From the NCBI GenBank assembly GCA_036675815.1, contig JAKFEE010000059.1:1-64000 (forward strand): a DNA stretch of 64,000 nt, in the 5' to 3' direction. The position numbers and the translations under genes were made by a program. The notes below the pieces were generated by a model. It saw nothing but the letters and a program-made list of their open reading frames with translations. It made no database searches and had not been told where the DNA came from. This document shows, one piece after another, positions 17,972 to 25,596 of this stretch; position 1 is the first letter of the stretch; each line of letters begins with the position of its first letter. The DNA comes from JAKFEE01 sp036675815 (GTDB lineage: Bacteria > Pseudomonadota > Alphaproteobacteria > Rhodospirillales > Magnetospirillaceae).

Positions 17972-18590
17972 GGCGCGCATACTTGCGCATCGCGAGCCGC
18001 TGCTGGCGCTGGCCGCCGAGTCCATTCACCATGGGCTGCGCCACGGCCGCTCGCCCCGAATCGATCTTTCCGCGCATCCCGACGAGTTGCACGCCCCCGG
18101 TGCCTGCTTCGTGACGCTGAAAATGCGGGCGGAGCTGCGCGGCTGCATCGGCACGGCCATCGCCAGCCGGCCGCTGATCGAGGACGTCGCCGCCAACGCC
18201 TTTGCCGCGGCCTTCCGCGACCCGCGCTTCCCGCCGCTCGACGACGCCGAGTTTGCCGAGGTGGGCCTTTCCGTATCGGTGCTGACGGCGCCGGCGCCGA
18301 TGGGCTTGGTCGACGAAACCGATCTGCTGGCGCGGCTGCGCCCGCGCATCGACGGCCTGATCATCGAATCCGGCAGCCGCCGCGCCCTTTTCCTGCCCTC
18401 GGTATGGGAACAACTGGCCGATCCCGGCTTGTTCCTCGCCTACCTCAAGCGCAAGGCGGGGATCGACGCCGATGACGGCGATGGCTTGACGGCGTGGTGT
18501 TTCCAGGCGGTGGAGCTGACCGTCGAGCGGAGCGCGGAACTCCGGCTCCGCGAGACAAGCGGGCCTGGAGACCCGCGCTCCCCTGGCTAA
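17964..18590 (+). CDS. amrA: AmmeMemoRadiSam system protein A (AMMECR1 domain)
   Basis: A 208-residue AMMECR1-domain protein. The invariant LRGCIGT motif is at about residues 55-61, followed by NAFAAAFRDPRFPPL and the second conserved block SVLTAPAPM. The domain proper ends near FQAVELTVERS. The last ~20 codons are encoded by a palindromic repeat (18529-18581) and give an unrelated Arg/Gly/Pro tail. The stop codon interlocks with the convergent antitoxin stop as CTAA. It forms an operon with the MEMO gene. Molecular function unknown. Confidence 0.93.
   Translation: MDEARILAHREPLLALAAESIHHGLRHGRSPRIDLSAHPDELHAPGACFVTLKMRAELRGCIGTAIASRPLIEDVAANAFAAAFRDPRFPPLDDAEFAEVGLSVSVLTAPAPMGLVDETDLLARLRPRIDGLIIESGSRRALFLPSVWEQLADPGLFLAYLKRKAGIDADDGDGLTAWCFQAVELTVERSAELRLRETSGPGDPRSPG
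18529..18581. repeat. Nested palindromic element inside the 3' end of the AMMECR1 gene
   Basis: GGAGCGCGGAACTCCGGCT ... GGCCTGGAGACCCGCGCTCC, a diverged copy of the intact 55-base element at 34898-34952, with the same flanking GGAGCGC/GCGCTCC ends. It overlaps the last codons of the AMMECR1 gene. Confidence 0.75.
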
Positions 18591-18862
18591 GCACCGCCGC
18601 GATCCAACCAGTCGTCGGGAACCTCGTCCCCTTCCCGTGGCGGAAGGGTTCCCGCCTTGGCCATGACCCGTTCGAACGCGGCGGGGTCCGCTCTGCCCGC
18701 CCTCTCCTCGAAATAGCCCATTGCCTTCAGCTCGGCGACCCTGCGGGCCACAGCAACGACAATGAACTGGTTGATCGAGGTTCCTTCTGCCTCGGCCAAG
18801 GCCTTCACCTCGTCCATGATCGAAGCCGGAAGGCGGAGAGCGTATCCAGTGACGGCCGCCAT
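18587..18862 (-). CDS. Ribbon-helix-helix antitoxin-like protein
   Basis: A 91-residue protein whose first half (YALRLPASIMDEVKALAEAEGTSINQFIVVAVARRVAEL) is a ribbon-helix-helix fold of the HicB/ParD type: a short DNA-binding strand followed by two helices. The acidic tail (GDEVPDDWLDRGGA) is typical of an antitoxin that wraps its toxin. It starts inside the 3' end of the PIN toxin gene (58-base overlap), so expression is coupled. Inferred to neutralise the PIN protein and repress the operon. Confidence 0.85.
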   Translation of the reverse strand: MAAVTGYALRLPASIMDEVKALAEAEGTSINQFIVVAVARRVAELKAMGYFEERAGRADPAAFERVMAKAGTLPPREGDEVPDDWLDRGGA

Positions 18863-19287
18863 TGCATCCTCCTCAGAAAGTCTCCTGGCCGGCAAACTTC
18901 GACTCCCACATGGGCTGCCCAGGGGTCCGCCGGACGGTAGTCTGCCAAATTGAACGTGACCAAGGCATCGGCTCTGCCGTTGAGCGCCACCTCCACGAAC
19001 ATCTCGTCATTGGCGTCGCGGACCGATGGCCTGTACGAGAAGTGCGGCACGACAACCTCGACCAAGGTGGACCAGCTATCGAGAAACGCGTCTATGTCAG
19101 CCGCGTCCAAGGCCATGTCCGCCAAGTGCTGCGGGCGTTTCAGCACTGACTCATACTCGATCATCATTCCGACGCTCGCCAACGGAACGATGCCCCGCTC
19201 CCACGCTGCGAGCAGCAAGACCCTGGAGGCTCCGCTGGGGCTCCTCAATCCGCTCAGCATCACGTCGGTGTCGAGGACCACTCTCAT
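18805..19287 (-). CDS. PIN-domain toxin (COG1569-type)
   Basis: A 160-residue PIN-domain protein, probably a magnesium-dependent endoribonuclease toxin. The acidic catalytic residues are visible: VVLDTDVMLSGL (first Asp), YESVLKRP (Glu), and RDANDEMFVEVAL with TFNLADY (late Asp residues). The N-terminus is clean and begins at an ATG that lies inside an 18-base inverted repeat. The toxin gene precedes the antitoxin gene, the less common order. The last ~20 codons overlap the antitoxin start. Confidence 0.87.
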   Translation of the reverse strand: MRVVLDTDVMLSGLRSPSGASRVLLLAAWERGIVPLASVGMMIEYESVLKRPQHLADMALDAADIDAFLDSWSTLVEVVVPHFSYRPSVRDANDEMFVEVALNGRADALVTFNLADYRPADPWAAHVGVEVCRPGDFLRRMQWRPSLDTLSAFRLRSWTR

Positions 19288-19302
19288 ATCACATATGATA
19301 TG
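19285..19302. promoter_or_regulatory. Inverted repeat over the PIN toxin start codon (candidate operator)
   Basis: CATATCA-CATA-TGATATG, perfect 7-base arms with a 4-base spacer, in an otherwise GC-rich region. The first three bases are the complement of the toxin ATG. Ribbon-helix-helix antitoxins usually bind such short AT-rich palindromes in their own promoter region, so this is the likely autoregulatory site. Confidence 0.6.
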
Positions 19303-19370
19303 AGGTGCTGAGCGCCCGCTTCAAGGGGCTCGAGGCAGTAAACGCTGAAGGGCAAGCGATACGCCGAAGC

Positions 19371-19838
19371 TCAAGCGCTTGTGTTCGCCTTGCTTTTCTC
19401 CACCCAGCCGCCGGCGTCGTTCTGCTGGTAATAGACCAACTCGTGGCCGGTATCCTTCCACGCCTTCCATCGCTGGCGCGCCGCCGCCACCGCCTTGGGG
19501 TCGTTGCCGTCGAACAGGTCGAGGCAGCGCTCGAACGGCGCCAGGTCGGCCGGTGCGGCGCCGTCGATCATGACCAGCACGGTGGCGCCATTGGGGTTCT
19601 CGTCGCGGTCGGTCAGCCAGATCGGCTGCAGCTCGGCGTCGCCGTCGCGGCCGGTGCCGTGCGGCAGCCAGGAATCGGGGTCGTGTGTCCACAGCATGGC
19701 ATCGAGATGGGCGATGCGCTCGGGCGAGCCGGCCATGACCAGCGCGCGCAACCCGGCGGCCTGCACCTTGTCGAGCAGCGCCGGAAGCGCCTTGTCCAGC
19801 GGCCAGCGCTGCAGGTGGTAGAAGCCGATGCGGCTCAC
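19371..19838 (-). CDS. holC: DNA polymerase III chi subunit
   Basis: A 155-residue clamp-loader accessory protein that bridges the replicase and single-stranded DNA-binding protein. The family features are IGFYHLQRWPLDKALPALL at the N-terminus, HLDAMLWTHDPDSWLPHG in the middle, and KAWKDTGHELVYYQQNDAGGW at the C-terminus. It begins with GTG at 19838, overlapping the stop of the ELM1-like gene as GTGA. The much longer open frame upstream of 19838 is a shadow of that gene. Confidence 0.92.
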   Translation of the reverse strand: MSRIGFYHLQRWPLDKALPALLDKVQAAGLRALVMAGSPERIAHLDAMLWTHDPDSWLPHGTGRDGDAELQPIWLTDRDENPNGATVLVMIDGAAPADLAPFERCLDLFDGNDPKAVAAARQRWKAWKDTGHELVYYQQNDAGGWVEKSKANTSA

Positions 19839-20815
19839 GACGCCTCGCGCTGCGCCAGCAGGCGCAGGATGCGGCCGGCGATAAGCTGGGCGGCGTTGAG
19901 CGGTGGGTGACGCCAGGCCTCGAACGCCGCATCGAGCGGCCGCACATAGCCGTTGGCGCGGAGTTCGGCGTGCAGGCGTGCATGCTTGAAGCCAACCATG
20001 CCCGGCGGCGAAAAAAGGTAGACGGGGGCGGTGCCGCCGCACGCCTCGCACAGCATCGACACCGAGTCGCCGGTGACGACAATGGCGTCGGCCAGCGCCA
20101 GGAAGCCGAGATAGGGATTGTCGCCGGCGTCGCCCCAGCGAAACACCGCCTTCGGCTCGGGCAGCGCCCGCAGCAGCACGTCCTCGGCAAGGCGCCCGGT
20201 GCGCCGGCTGGTGGTCACCATCAGCGAGGCGCCGGTCTGCTCCACCATGGCCGCCACCTGGCTGGTAAGGGCCGGCGCATGGGCGGCGGTGAAGCCGCGC
20301 CGCTTGCTGCCGCCGCCGACGATCACGGCGATACGCGGCTGCGGCAGGTGATTGAGCCGCCCCGCCCACTCGCGAGCGGCAGCGGCCAGCCGCGTCGGGG
20401 TGACGCGATGGGGCGCGCCGGTGAAACGCAGCACGTTGGCCGCATCGGGGGCGCGCAGGTCGTGATGGGCGACGGCGATCAGGTCGAAGTCGGCGCGGCC
20501 GGGCGGACCCGGATCCATCAGTTGCACGAGGACACAATTGCTGCGGCGCTTGAGCCAGCGCCCCACCGGGGCGGTGCGGCGGCCGGCGCCGACCACCACG
20601 CGCGGCCATGGCGGCGCCAGAGCCGCCCGCGTGCCCTGGGTGACCCCCCACAGGCTGCGCCCGCGCAGCAGATTAGGCAGGCCGCCGGCGGGGGTGTAGC
20701 GGACGTCCTTGATGACGAAGGGCAAGCCGAGCGCCTCGGCAACCCCCAGGCACTGTGCGGCGTTGCCGGGCCGGTCGTCGGCCAATACCCATACAGGCGG
20801 GTCCTTATTGGGCAT
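19835..20815 (-). CDS. Mitochondrial fission ELM1-like family protein
   Basis: A 326-residue protein of the Mito_fiss_Elm1 family, which resembles GT-B glycosyltransferases. It starts MPNKDPPVWVLADDRPGN, with the family's W-x-L-x-D-x-x-x-GN opening. VVGAGRRTAP, VIVGGGSKRRGFT and, in the C-terminal half, VVTGDSVSMLCEAC follow (the last resembles a nucleotide-sugar-binding site). ATG 20815 is preferred to the open frame further upstream, which lacks family similarity. Function in bacteria unknown; the coupling to holC is seen widely in Alphaproteobacteria. Confidence 0.87.
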   Translation of the reverse strand: MPNKDPPVWVLADDRPGNAAQCLGVAEALGLPFVIKDVRYTPAGGLPNLLRGRSLWGVTQGTRAALAPPWPRVVVGAGRRTAPVGRWLKRRSNCVLVQLMDPGPPGRADFDLIAVAHHDLRAPDAANVLRFTGAPHRVTPTRLAAAAREWAGRLNHLPQPRIAVIVGGGSKRRGFTAAHAPALTSQVAAMVEQTGASLMVTTSRRTGRLAEDVLLRALPEPKAVFRWGDAGDNPYLGFLALADAIVVTGDSVSMLCEACGGTAPVYLFSPPGMVGFKHARLHAELRANGYVRPLDAAFEAWRHPPLNAAQLIAGRILRLLAQREAS

Positions 20816-21003
20816 CGACGGCGTCTCCTCGGCCTCGGGCTTAAGCGCGTAGCCCGAAACTGTCAACCGCTTACCGCGGCGGGCGTGCGGCGGACGTACG
20901 GCGGGCGCGCCTCCTCTTCCGCGTGCGTTGACGGCATCGGGCCGGCAGCACATCGTAGGAGCCTCGCGCTTCGGCTACACCGGGGCCACAGAGGGAGGTT
21001 GGA

Positions 21004-21237
21004 ATGCCGCGAAGACTGACGAGCGATCAGGTCATCGACATTCTCGGGCCACTGGACGATCTGCGGTTGGCCGAGATCCTCGGCACCGGCGCCACCCCCG
21101 CCGAGGTGGTCGAGGCCAAGCGCTGGGTGGCCGGCTACAAGCGCACCCTGGGCGACAGCGACGACATGCGCCCCAGCGTCGTCACCAGGCTATGCGATCT
21201 CATCCGCGCCGAAGACCCGGGCTGGGACGAGCAGTAA
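21004..21237 (+). CDS. Small hypothetical protein
   Basis: A 77-residue soluble protein with a strong GGGAGG ribosome-binding site ending 6 bases before the ATG. It reads as two helical segments, VIDILGPLDDLRLAEIL and PAEVVEAKRWVAGYKR, followed by TRLCDLIRAED. No signal peptide, membrane segment or known motif is seen. It is monocistronic between the ELM1-like gene (divergent) and the enoyl-CoA hydratase-like gene (convergent). Family not recognised. Confidence 0.75.
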   Translation: MPRRLTSDQVIDILGPLDDLRLAEILGTGATPAEVVEAKRWVAGYKRTLGDSDDMRPSVVTRLCDLIRAEDPGWDEQ

Positions 21238-21247
21238 TCCCTCACCT

Positions 21248-21276
21248 CACCCCTCTCCCGCAGGCGGAAGAGGGGG
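21248..21276. repeat. CCCTCTCCCG hairpin repeat
   Basis: CCCTCTCCCG-cagg-CGGAAGAGGG is a short inverted repeat just after the 77-residue gene, related to those at 52190 and 59716. It may end transcription from both sides of this convergent pair. Confidence 0.55.
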
Positions 21277-21305
21277 AAGAAACGGTTCAGCCCCGCCGCC
21301 CGCGT

Positions 21306-22085
21306 TCAGCGGCCTTGGAAGCCCGGCTTGCGCTTGGCCTTGAAGGCGGCCAGGCCCTCGCGGTAGTCCTCGGTCTCGAGGAAGCGGTAGCATTCGCGCA
21401 GCGCGGTGGCGTCCACCGCTTCGGCGCCGCTGAGGCGCTGCACGAAGCGCTTGTGCCAGCGATGCACCAGCGGCGCCCCCGCCAGAATGCGCTTGGCCGT
21501 CGCCTGCACCTCGGCCTCCAGCTCGTCGTCGGCGACGACGCGGTTGATGAGGCCCCTCGCCTGCGCCTCGGCCGCATCCATGATCTTGGCCTCGAGCAGG
21601 ATCTCCATCATCGTCGCCGGGCCAACCAGCCGCAGGAGGCAGGCCAGTTCCGGATAGGCCATCACCACCGAGATGCGGCTGATGGGGATGCCGAAGCGCC
21701 CGGACTCGCCCGAGATGCGCAAGTCGCACTGGGCCGCCAGTTCCAGGCCGCCGCCGACGCAGGGGCCGTAGATCATGGCGATGGTCGGCTGCGGACAGTC
21801 GTAGACGGCGCGCAGGCCGGCGCGCATCGCCTCGTCATAGGCCATCGCCTGTTCGGGCGTGGCGCGATGGGTGTCGAACTCGACAATGTCGGCGCCGGGG
21901 GCGAAGGCCTGGGTGCCGGCGCCGCGCAGCACGACGCAGCGCACCGTGTCGTCGGCAGCCAGCTCGGTGAAGGCCTCGGCCAGGCCGCGCCAGCATTCGA
22001 GGTTCAACGCGTTCATCTTGTCGGGCCGGTTCAGCGTCACCGTCGCCAGGGCACCGTCGCGCGCGACCTTGATCTCCTCTGCCAT
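21306..22085 (-). CDS. Enoyl-CoA hydratase/isomerase-family protein
   Basis: A 259-residue crotonase-fold protein. The oxyanion-hole and first catalytic region is intact (GPCVGGGLELAAQCDLRI, including the Glu equivalent to rat Glu144). The second catalytic Glu of true hydratases (Glu164 in FGQPE) is replaced: the sequence here reads FGIPISRIS. This argues against simple enoyl-CoA hydration and leaves isomerase, thioesterase-like or other crotonase activities open. The C-terminal helix (FKAKRKPGFQGR) is typical. It is not in an operon with other fatty-acid genes. Confidence 0.85.
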   Translation of the reverse strand: MAEEIKVARDGALATVTLNRPDKMNALNLECWRGLAEAFTELAADDTVRCVVLRGAGTQAFAPGADIVEFDTHRATPEQAMAYDEAMRAGLRAVYDCPQPTIAMIYGPCVGGGLELAAQCDLRISGESGRFGIPISRISVVMAYPELACLLRLVGPATMMEILLEAKIMDAAEAQARGLINRVVADDELEAEVQATAKRILAGAPLVHRWHKRFVQRLSGAEAVDATALRECYRFLETEDYREGLAAFKAKRKPGFQGR

Positions 22086-22227
22086 CTCTGCATCCCGTCT
22101 TGAAAAATCCTACGCTTCCGGCCTATACCGCCGGCGGCCGCGCGAGACTAGCCGATTGCGGCCGGGCTGGGAATTGCGCCGCCGCGGCAAACGCCGTACA
22201 AGGGGCCGCCGAAGTGGAGGGATGAAC

Positions 22228-22917
22228 ATGCAGTCGGTTTCGCGCACGCCGGAGCAGAAGCAAGCCGGCCTGATCACCGCCAAGATCCTGTTGGAGATCG
22301 CCGCGGTCAATTTCCGCCCCGAGCAGCCCTATATCCTGACCTCGGGATGGGCCAGCCCCGTCTATATCGACGTGCGCAAGGTCATCAGCTTCCCGCGCGC
22401 GCGCCGCAAGATCAGCGAATTGTCGGCCAACGCCATCCTGCGCGACGTCGGCTTCGAATCCATGGACGCCATCGCCGGCGGCGAGACCGCGGGCATCCCC
22501 TACGCCGCCTGGATTTCCGAGCAGCTGGCCCTGCCGATGCTGTATGTGCGCAAGAAGCCCAAGGGCTTCGGCCGCAACGCCCAGATCGAGGGCCATTTCG
22601 ACGAGGGCGACCGCATCGTCCTGGTCGAGGACCTCGCCTCGGACGGCGCCAGCAAGGTCAATTTCTGCCGCGCCATCCGCGAGGCCGGCGCCCGCGTCAA
22701 CCACGCCTTCGTCGTGTTCTTCTACGGCGTCTTCCCCGGTGCGCTGAAGACGCTGTCGGACATCGACGTCCGCCTGCACTACCTCGCCAACTGGTGGGAC
22801 GTGCTCGACGTCGCCGAGCAAGGCGGCCATTTCGACAAGGCCACCCTCGACGAGGTGCGCAAGTTCCTTCACGACCCCATCCAGTGGTCGGCGATGCACG
22901 GCGGCCGCAGCGCCTGA
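22228..22917 (+). CDS. pyrE: Orotate phosphoribosyltransferase
   Basis: A 229-residue pyrimidine-synthesis enzyme that joins orotate and PRPP to give OMP. The PRPP-binding loop is IVLVEDLASDGASK; DAIAGGETAGIPYA and MLYVRKKPKGFG are the other conserved blocks. Two in-frame ATGs compete: 22222 and 22228. GGAGG ends at 22220, so the second has the normal 7-base spacing and was chosen. Upstream is the divergent crotonase gene, downstream a large repeat block. Confidence 0.94.
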   Translation: MQSVSRTPEQKQAGLITAKILLEIAAVNFRPEQPYILTSGWASPVYIDVRKVISFPRARRKISELSANAILRDVGFESMDAIAGGETAGIPYAAWISEQLALPMLYVRKKPKGFGRNAQIEGHFDEGDRIVLVEDLASDGASKVNFCRAIREAGARVNHAFVVFFYGVFPGALKTLSDIDVRLHYLANWWDVLDVAEQGGHFDKATLDEVRKFLHDPIQWSAMHGGRSA

Positions 22918-22932
22918 TCGGCCATTAACGAT

Positions 22933-23104
22933 GTCATTCCCGCGAAAGCGGGAATCCATTTTCCAGAGCCATTTCCGCCTCGCCTCGCCGGCTGAGCGGT
23001 CCGTCCCGACGCCTCTGGAAAATGGGATCCCGCCTTCGCGGGAGCGACGAAAACAACGGTAATGGAAAAATCCCGGACAGCAGTGCGCTTTCGCGGGCAT
23101 GACG
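22933..23104. repeat. 172-bp compound element, copy 1
   Basis: Begins GTCATTCCCGCGAAAGCGGG, contains a 13-base inverted repeat (CCATTTTCCAGAG ... CTCTGGAAAATGG) around a GC-rich loop, then GGGATCCCGCCTTCGCGGGA and a tail ending CTTTCGCGGGCATGACG. Nearly identical to 45463-45634 (same 172-base length), with an inverted relative at 60470-60640. It lies between the convergent pyrE and histidine kinase genes. Confidence 0.92.
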
Positions 23105-23169
23105 AGTCGGCCCTCTACCTCGACGGCGTCATTCCCGCGAAAGGATCTCGCCGTTATCGGCCCTTATTC

Positions 23170-23265
23170 GTCACCCCCCGCGAAAGCGGGGGTCCATTCC
23201 TGAGGGTGCGTCCCGCTTAAGCACCTCCGACGGCGGAATGGATTCACGCTTTCGCGGGAATGACG
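23170..23265. repeat. Compound repeat B, copy 1
   Basis: A GTCACCCCCCGCGAAAGCGG hairpin, then GGTCCATTCCTGAG, a TAAGCAC...TCCGA core, then GGCGGAATGGATT and a closing CGCTTTCGCGGGAATGACG. It is matched by a second copy at 56126-56214. Together with the 172-bp element it fills the 406-base gap between pyrE and the kinase gene; no gene is seen there. Confidence 0.85.
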
Positions 23266-23323
23266 AAACAACTGACCAATTCCTTCATACGCTCTTTCGC
23301 GGGCATGACGGCGTCATTGGGCA

Positions 23324-24712
23324 TCACCCCAGCGGCAGCGTCACCGTGACCGCCAGCCCGCCGCCGTCGCGGTTGCGCAGGACGACATCGCCGCCATGGG
23401 CGCGGGCGATGCCGCGGGCCACCGCCAGGCCAAGTCCCGTGCCGCCGGTGTCGCGGTTGCGCGATCCTTCCAGGCGATAGAACGGGGCAAACACGCGCTC
23501 ATGCTCGGCCTCGGGAATGCCGGGGCCGTCGTCGGCGATCTCGATGACAGCTTGGGCATCGCCTGGCGCCAGGCTCACGCGCGCGCTCTCGCCATAGGCC
23601 ACGGCGTTGCCGATCAGGTTGGCAAAAGCGCGCTTCAGCGCCGTCGGCCGGCCGGCGATGGTCAGGGTCTGCGGCCCGTCGTAAGCGGCCTCCTTGCCGG
23701 CGGCGGCGAAATCATCCACCAACGCGGCGAGCAGCGCCGCCAGATCCAGCGTCCGCCGCGGCTCGGCGTCGGCGTCGTGGCGGGCGAAAGCCAGTGTCGC
23801 CGCGATCATGGCTTCCATCTCGGCCAGGTCGGCCAGCATCTTCGAGCGTTGCTCCTCGTCCTCGACGAACTCGGCGCGCAGGCGCATGCGAGTGATGGGC
23901 GTGCGCAGATCGTGCGAGATCGCCGCCAGCATCTGGGTGCGGTCGGCGATGAAGCGCCCCAGCCGCTGCTGCATGACGTTGAAGGCGTGGGCCGCCTGGC
24001 GCACCTCGCTCGGCCCGTCCTCGGTCAAGGGCGGCGCGGTGACGTCGACGCCCAGGCGCTCGGCGGCGGCGGCGAAGGCGGCGAACGGGCGGGTGGCACG
24101 GCGCAGCGCCCAGGTGACCAGCACGGTCACCAGCACCGCCATGACCAGCAGCGACAGCACGAAGCGCGGCCGCCACAGCGATTCGGCGATGTCGAGCGGC
24201 GCCACGAAATTCAGCCACGACCCGTCGGACAAGCGCGCCGACACGCGCACCACCTGACCGAACGGCACGCCGTGCCACATGCGGTGCAAGCGCGGCGCAA
24301 AGCTGTCGTCGTCCGCTGGCGGCCGATCGACGATGCGCCGGCCGCGCGGGCGGCGCAGGGTCACGCGCACCTCCTCGACCTTCAGGCGGCTGCGCAGCAC
24401 GTCGCGCACCCGGGCGGCGAGCGGGTCGTCGATCGTTTCCTCGACCAGCGGATCGGGCGTCCATGCCACGCGCAGCCCCGGCAGGTCGAGGGCCTTGAGC
24501 ATCCGCGGCCGCTCCGCCGCCGGGACGTCCTCGAGCAGTTGGATGACGGCGGCGACACGCTCGGCCGCGGCTTGGCCGCCGACATTGATCAGGGTGTCGA
24601 GGCGATTGCCGGAATAGATGGCAAGGGCAACCGTGTGCGAGATCAGCAGCCCGGCCAGCAGCACCAGCACGGTGCGGCCGACGATGCTTTGCGGCCACAG
24701 CCGAACCCTCAT
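23324..24712 (-). CDS. Sensor histidine kinase, EnvZ/OmpR-system type
   Basis: A 462-residue inner-membrane kinase. Helix 1 at residues 11-33, a periplasmic domain of about 150 residues, helix 2 at about 185-205, a HAMP domain (TRPFAAFAAAAERLG), then the HisKA box ISHDLRTPITRMRL with phosphoacceptor His267. The ATPase domain follows with N box (FANLIGNAVAYG), G1 (EIADDGPGIP) and G2 (GTGLGLAVARG). The start overlaps the regulator stop as ATGA; a longer frame running back through the regulator gene is a shadow. The signal is unknown. Confidence 0.93.
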   Translation of the reverse strand: MRVRLWPQSIVGRTVLVLLAGLLISHTVALAIYSGNRLDTLINVGGQAAAERVAAVIQLLEDVPAAERPRMLKALDLPGLRVAWTPDPLVEETIDDPLAARVRDVLRSRLKVEEVRVTLRRPRGRRIVDRPPADDDSFAPRLHRMWHGVPFGQVVRVSARLSDGSWLNFVAPLDIAESLWRPRFVLSLLVMAVLVTVLVTWALRRATRPFAAFAAAAERLGVDVTAPPLTEDGPSEVRQAAHAFNVMQQRLGRFIADRTQMLAAISHDLRTPITRMRLRAEFVEDEEQRSKMLADLAEMEAMIAATLAFARHDADAEPRRTLDLAALLAALVDDFAAAGKEAAYDGPQTLTIAGRPTALKRAFANLIGNAVAYGESARVSLAPGDAQAVIEIADDGPGIPEAEHERVFAPFYRLEGSRNRDTGGTGLGLAVARGIARAHGGDVVLRNRDGGGLAVTVTLPLG

Positions 24713-25422
24713 CGCGTCACCTCGGGCGTGAACATGTAGCCGCCGCCGCGCACCGTCTTGATGATCTGCGGGTCCTTGGGGTCCAGCTCGATCTTGCGGC
24801 GCAACCGGCCCACCTGGACGTCGACCGAACGGTCGAAGGGCGCGGCGGCGCGACCGCGCGACAGGTCGAGCAATTGATCGCGCGACAGCACCCGGCGCGG
24901 ATGGTCGAGAAAGGCGGCGAGCAGGTCGTACTCCCCCGCCGACAGCTCGACGGCGACACCGCCAGGCGACTCCAGCCGCCGCGTCGCCACGTCCAGCATC
25001 CAGCCGGCAAAGCCGATGGTCGCCGGGCGCTCCGCCGCCACCCCGGGCAGGGCGTGGGCGCGACGCAGCACCGCCTTGATGCGGGCCAGCAACTCGCGCG
25101 GGTTGAACGGCTTGGGCAGATAGTCGTCGGCCCCCAGCTCGAGGCCGACGATGCGGTCGGTCTCCTCGCCCATGGCCGTCAGCATGATGACCGGCAGCGA
25201 CGACGTCGCGCGCAGCCGCCGGCACAGCGACAGCCCATCCTCGCCGGGCAGCATCAGGTCGAGGACCACCAGATCGATACGCCAGCCGTCGAGGGCCTGG
25301 AACATCTCGGCCCCGTCGCGCGCCACGGCGACGCGATAGCCGTGCCGAGCCAGGAATTTGGCCAGAAGCTCGCGGATTTCGCGGTCGTCGTCGACCACCA
25401 GAATGTGCGGCTGCGTCTCCAT
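24709..25422 (-). CDS. OmpR/PhoB-type response regulator
   Basis: A 237-residue transcription factor. The receiver domain has the acidic pocket VVDDDRE, phosphoacceptor Asp55 in VVLDLMLPG, and Lys104 in LPKPFNP. The C-terminal winged helix carries LSAGEYDLLAAFLDHP and VDVQVGRLRRKIE with the terminal hairpin TVRGGGYMF. It is cotranscribed with the kinase (4-base overlap) and divergent from the His/Met-rich periplasmic protein gene, 174 bases away, which is the obvious candidate target. Confidence 0.95.
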   Translation of the reverse strand: METQPHILVVDDDREIRELLAKFLARHGYRVAVARDGAEMFQALDGWRIDLVVLDLMLPGEDGLSLCRRLRATSSLPVIMLTAMGEETDRIVGLELGADDYLPKPFNPRELLARIKAVLRRAHALPGVAAERPATIGFAGWMLDVATRRLESPGGVAVELSAGEYDLLAAFLDHPRRVLSRDQLLDLSRGRAAAPFDRSVDVQVGRLRRKIELDPKDPQIIKTVRGGGYMFTPEVTR

Positions 25423-25596
25423 GCACCGATGATAGCGGCGCAGGAGGATCGCGACGCGCGGTTTTTGGCAACAGACGGTAACAGGCGGCCGGCCGGTTAC
25501 ATGCTGTTACCAGATAGGCGCCCCTCCGTCATCGACGCGTTACATGCGGCTGCTTCACTGAGGCCATCGCATTTGGCACCGCTTACGGAGAACAGC

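Noticed and set aside
22933..23265. CRISPR array
   Set aside because: Hairpin repeats recur, but spacing and orientation are irregular, spacers are themselves repeated elsewhere, and no cas gene is near.
23324..25471. A single fused regulator-kinase protein of 715 residues
   Set aside because: The first part is the out-of-frame shadow of the regulator gene; the real kinase starts at 24712 in a 4-base overlap.
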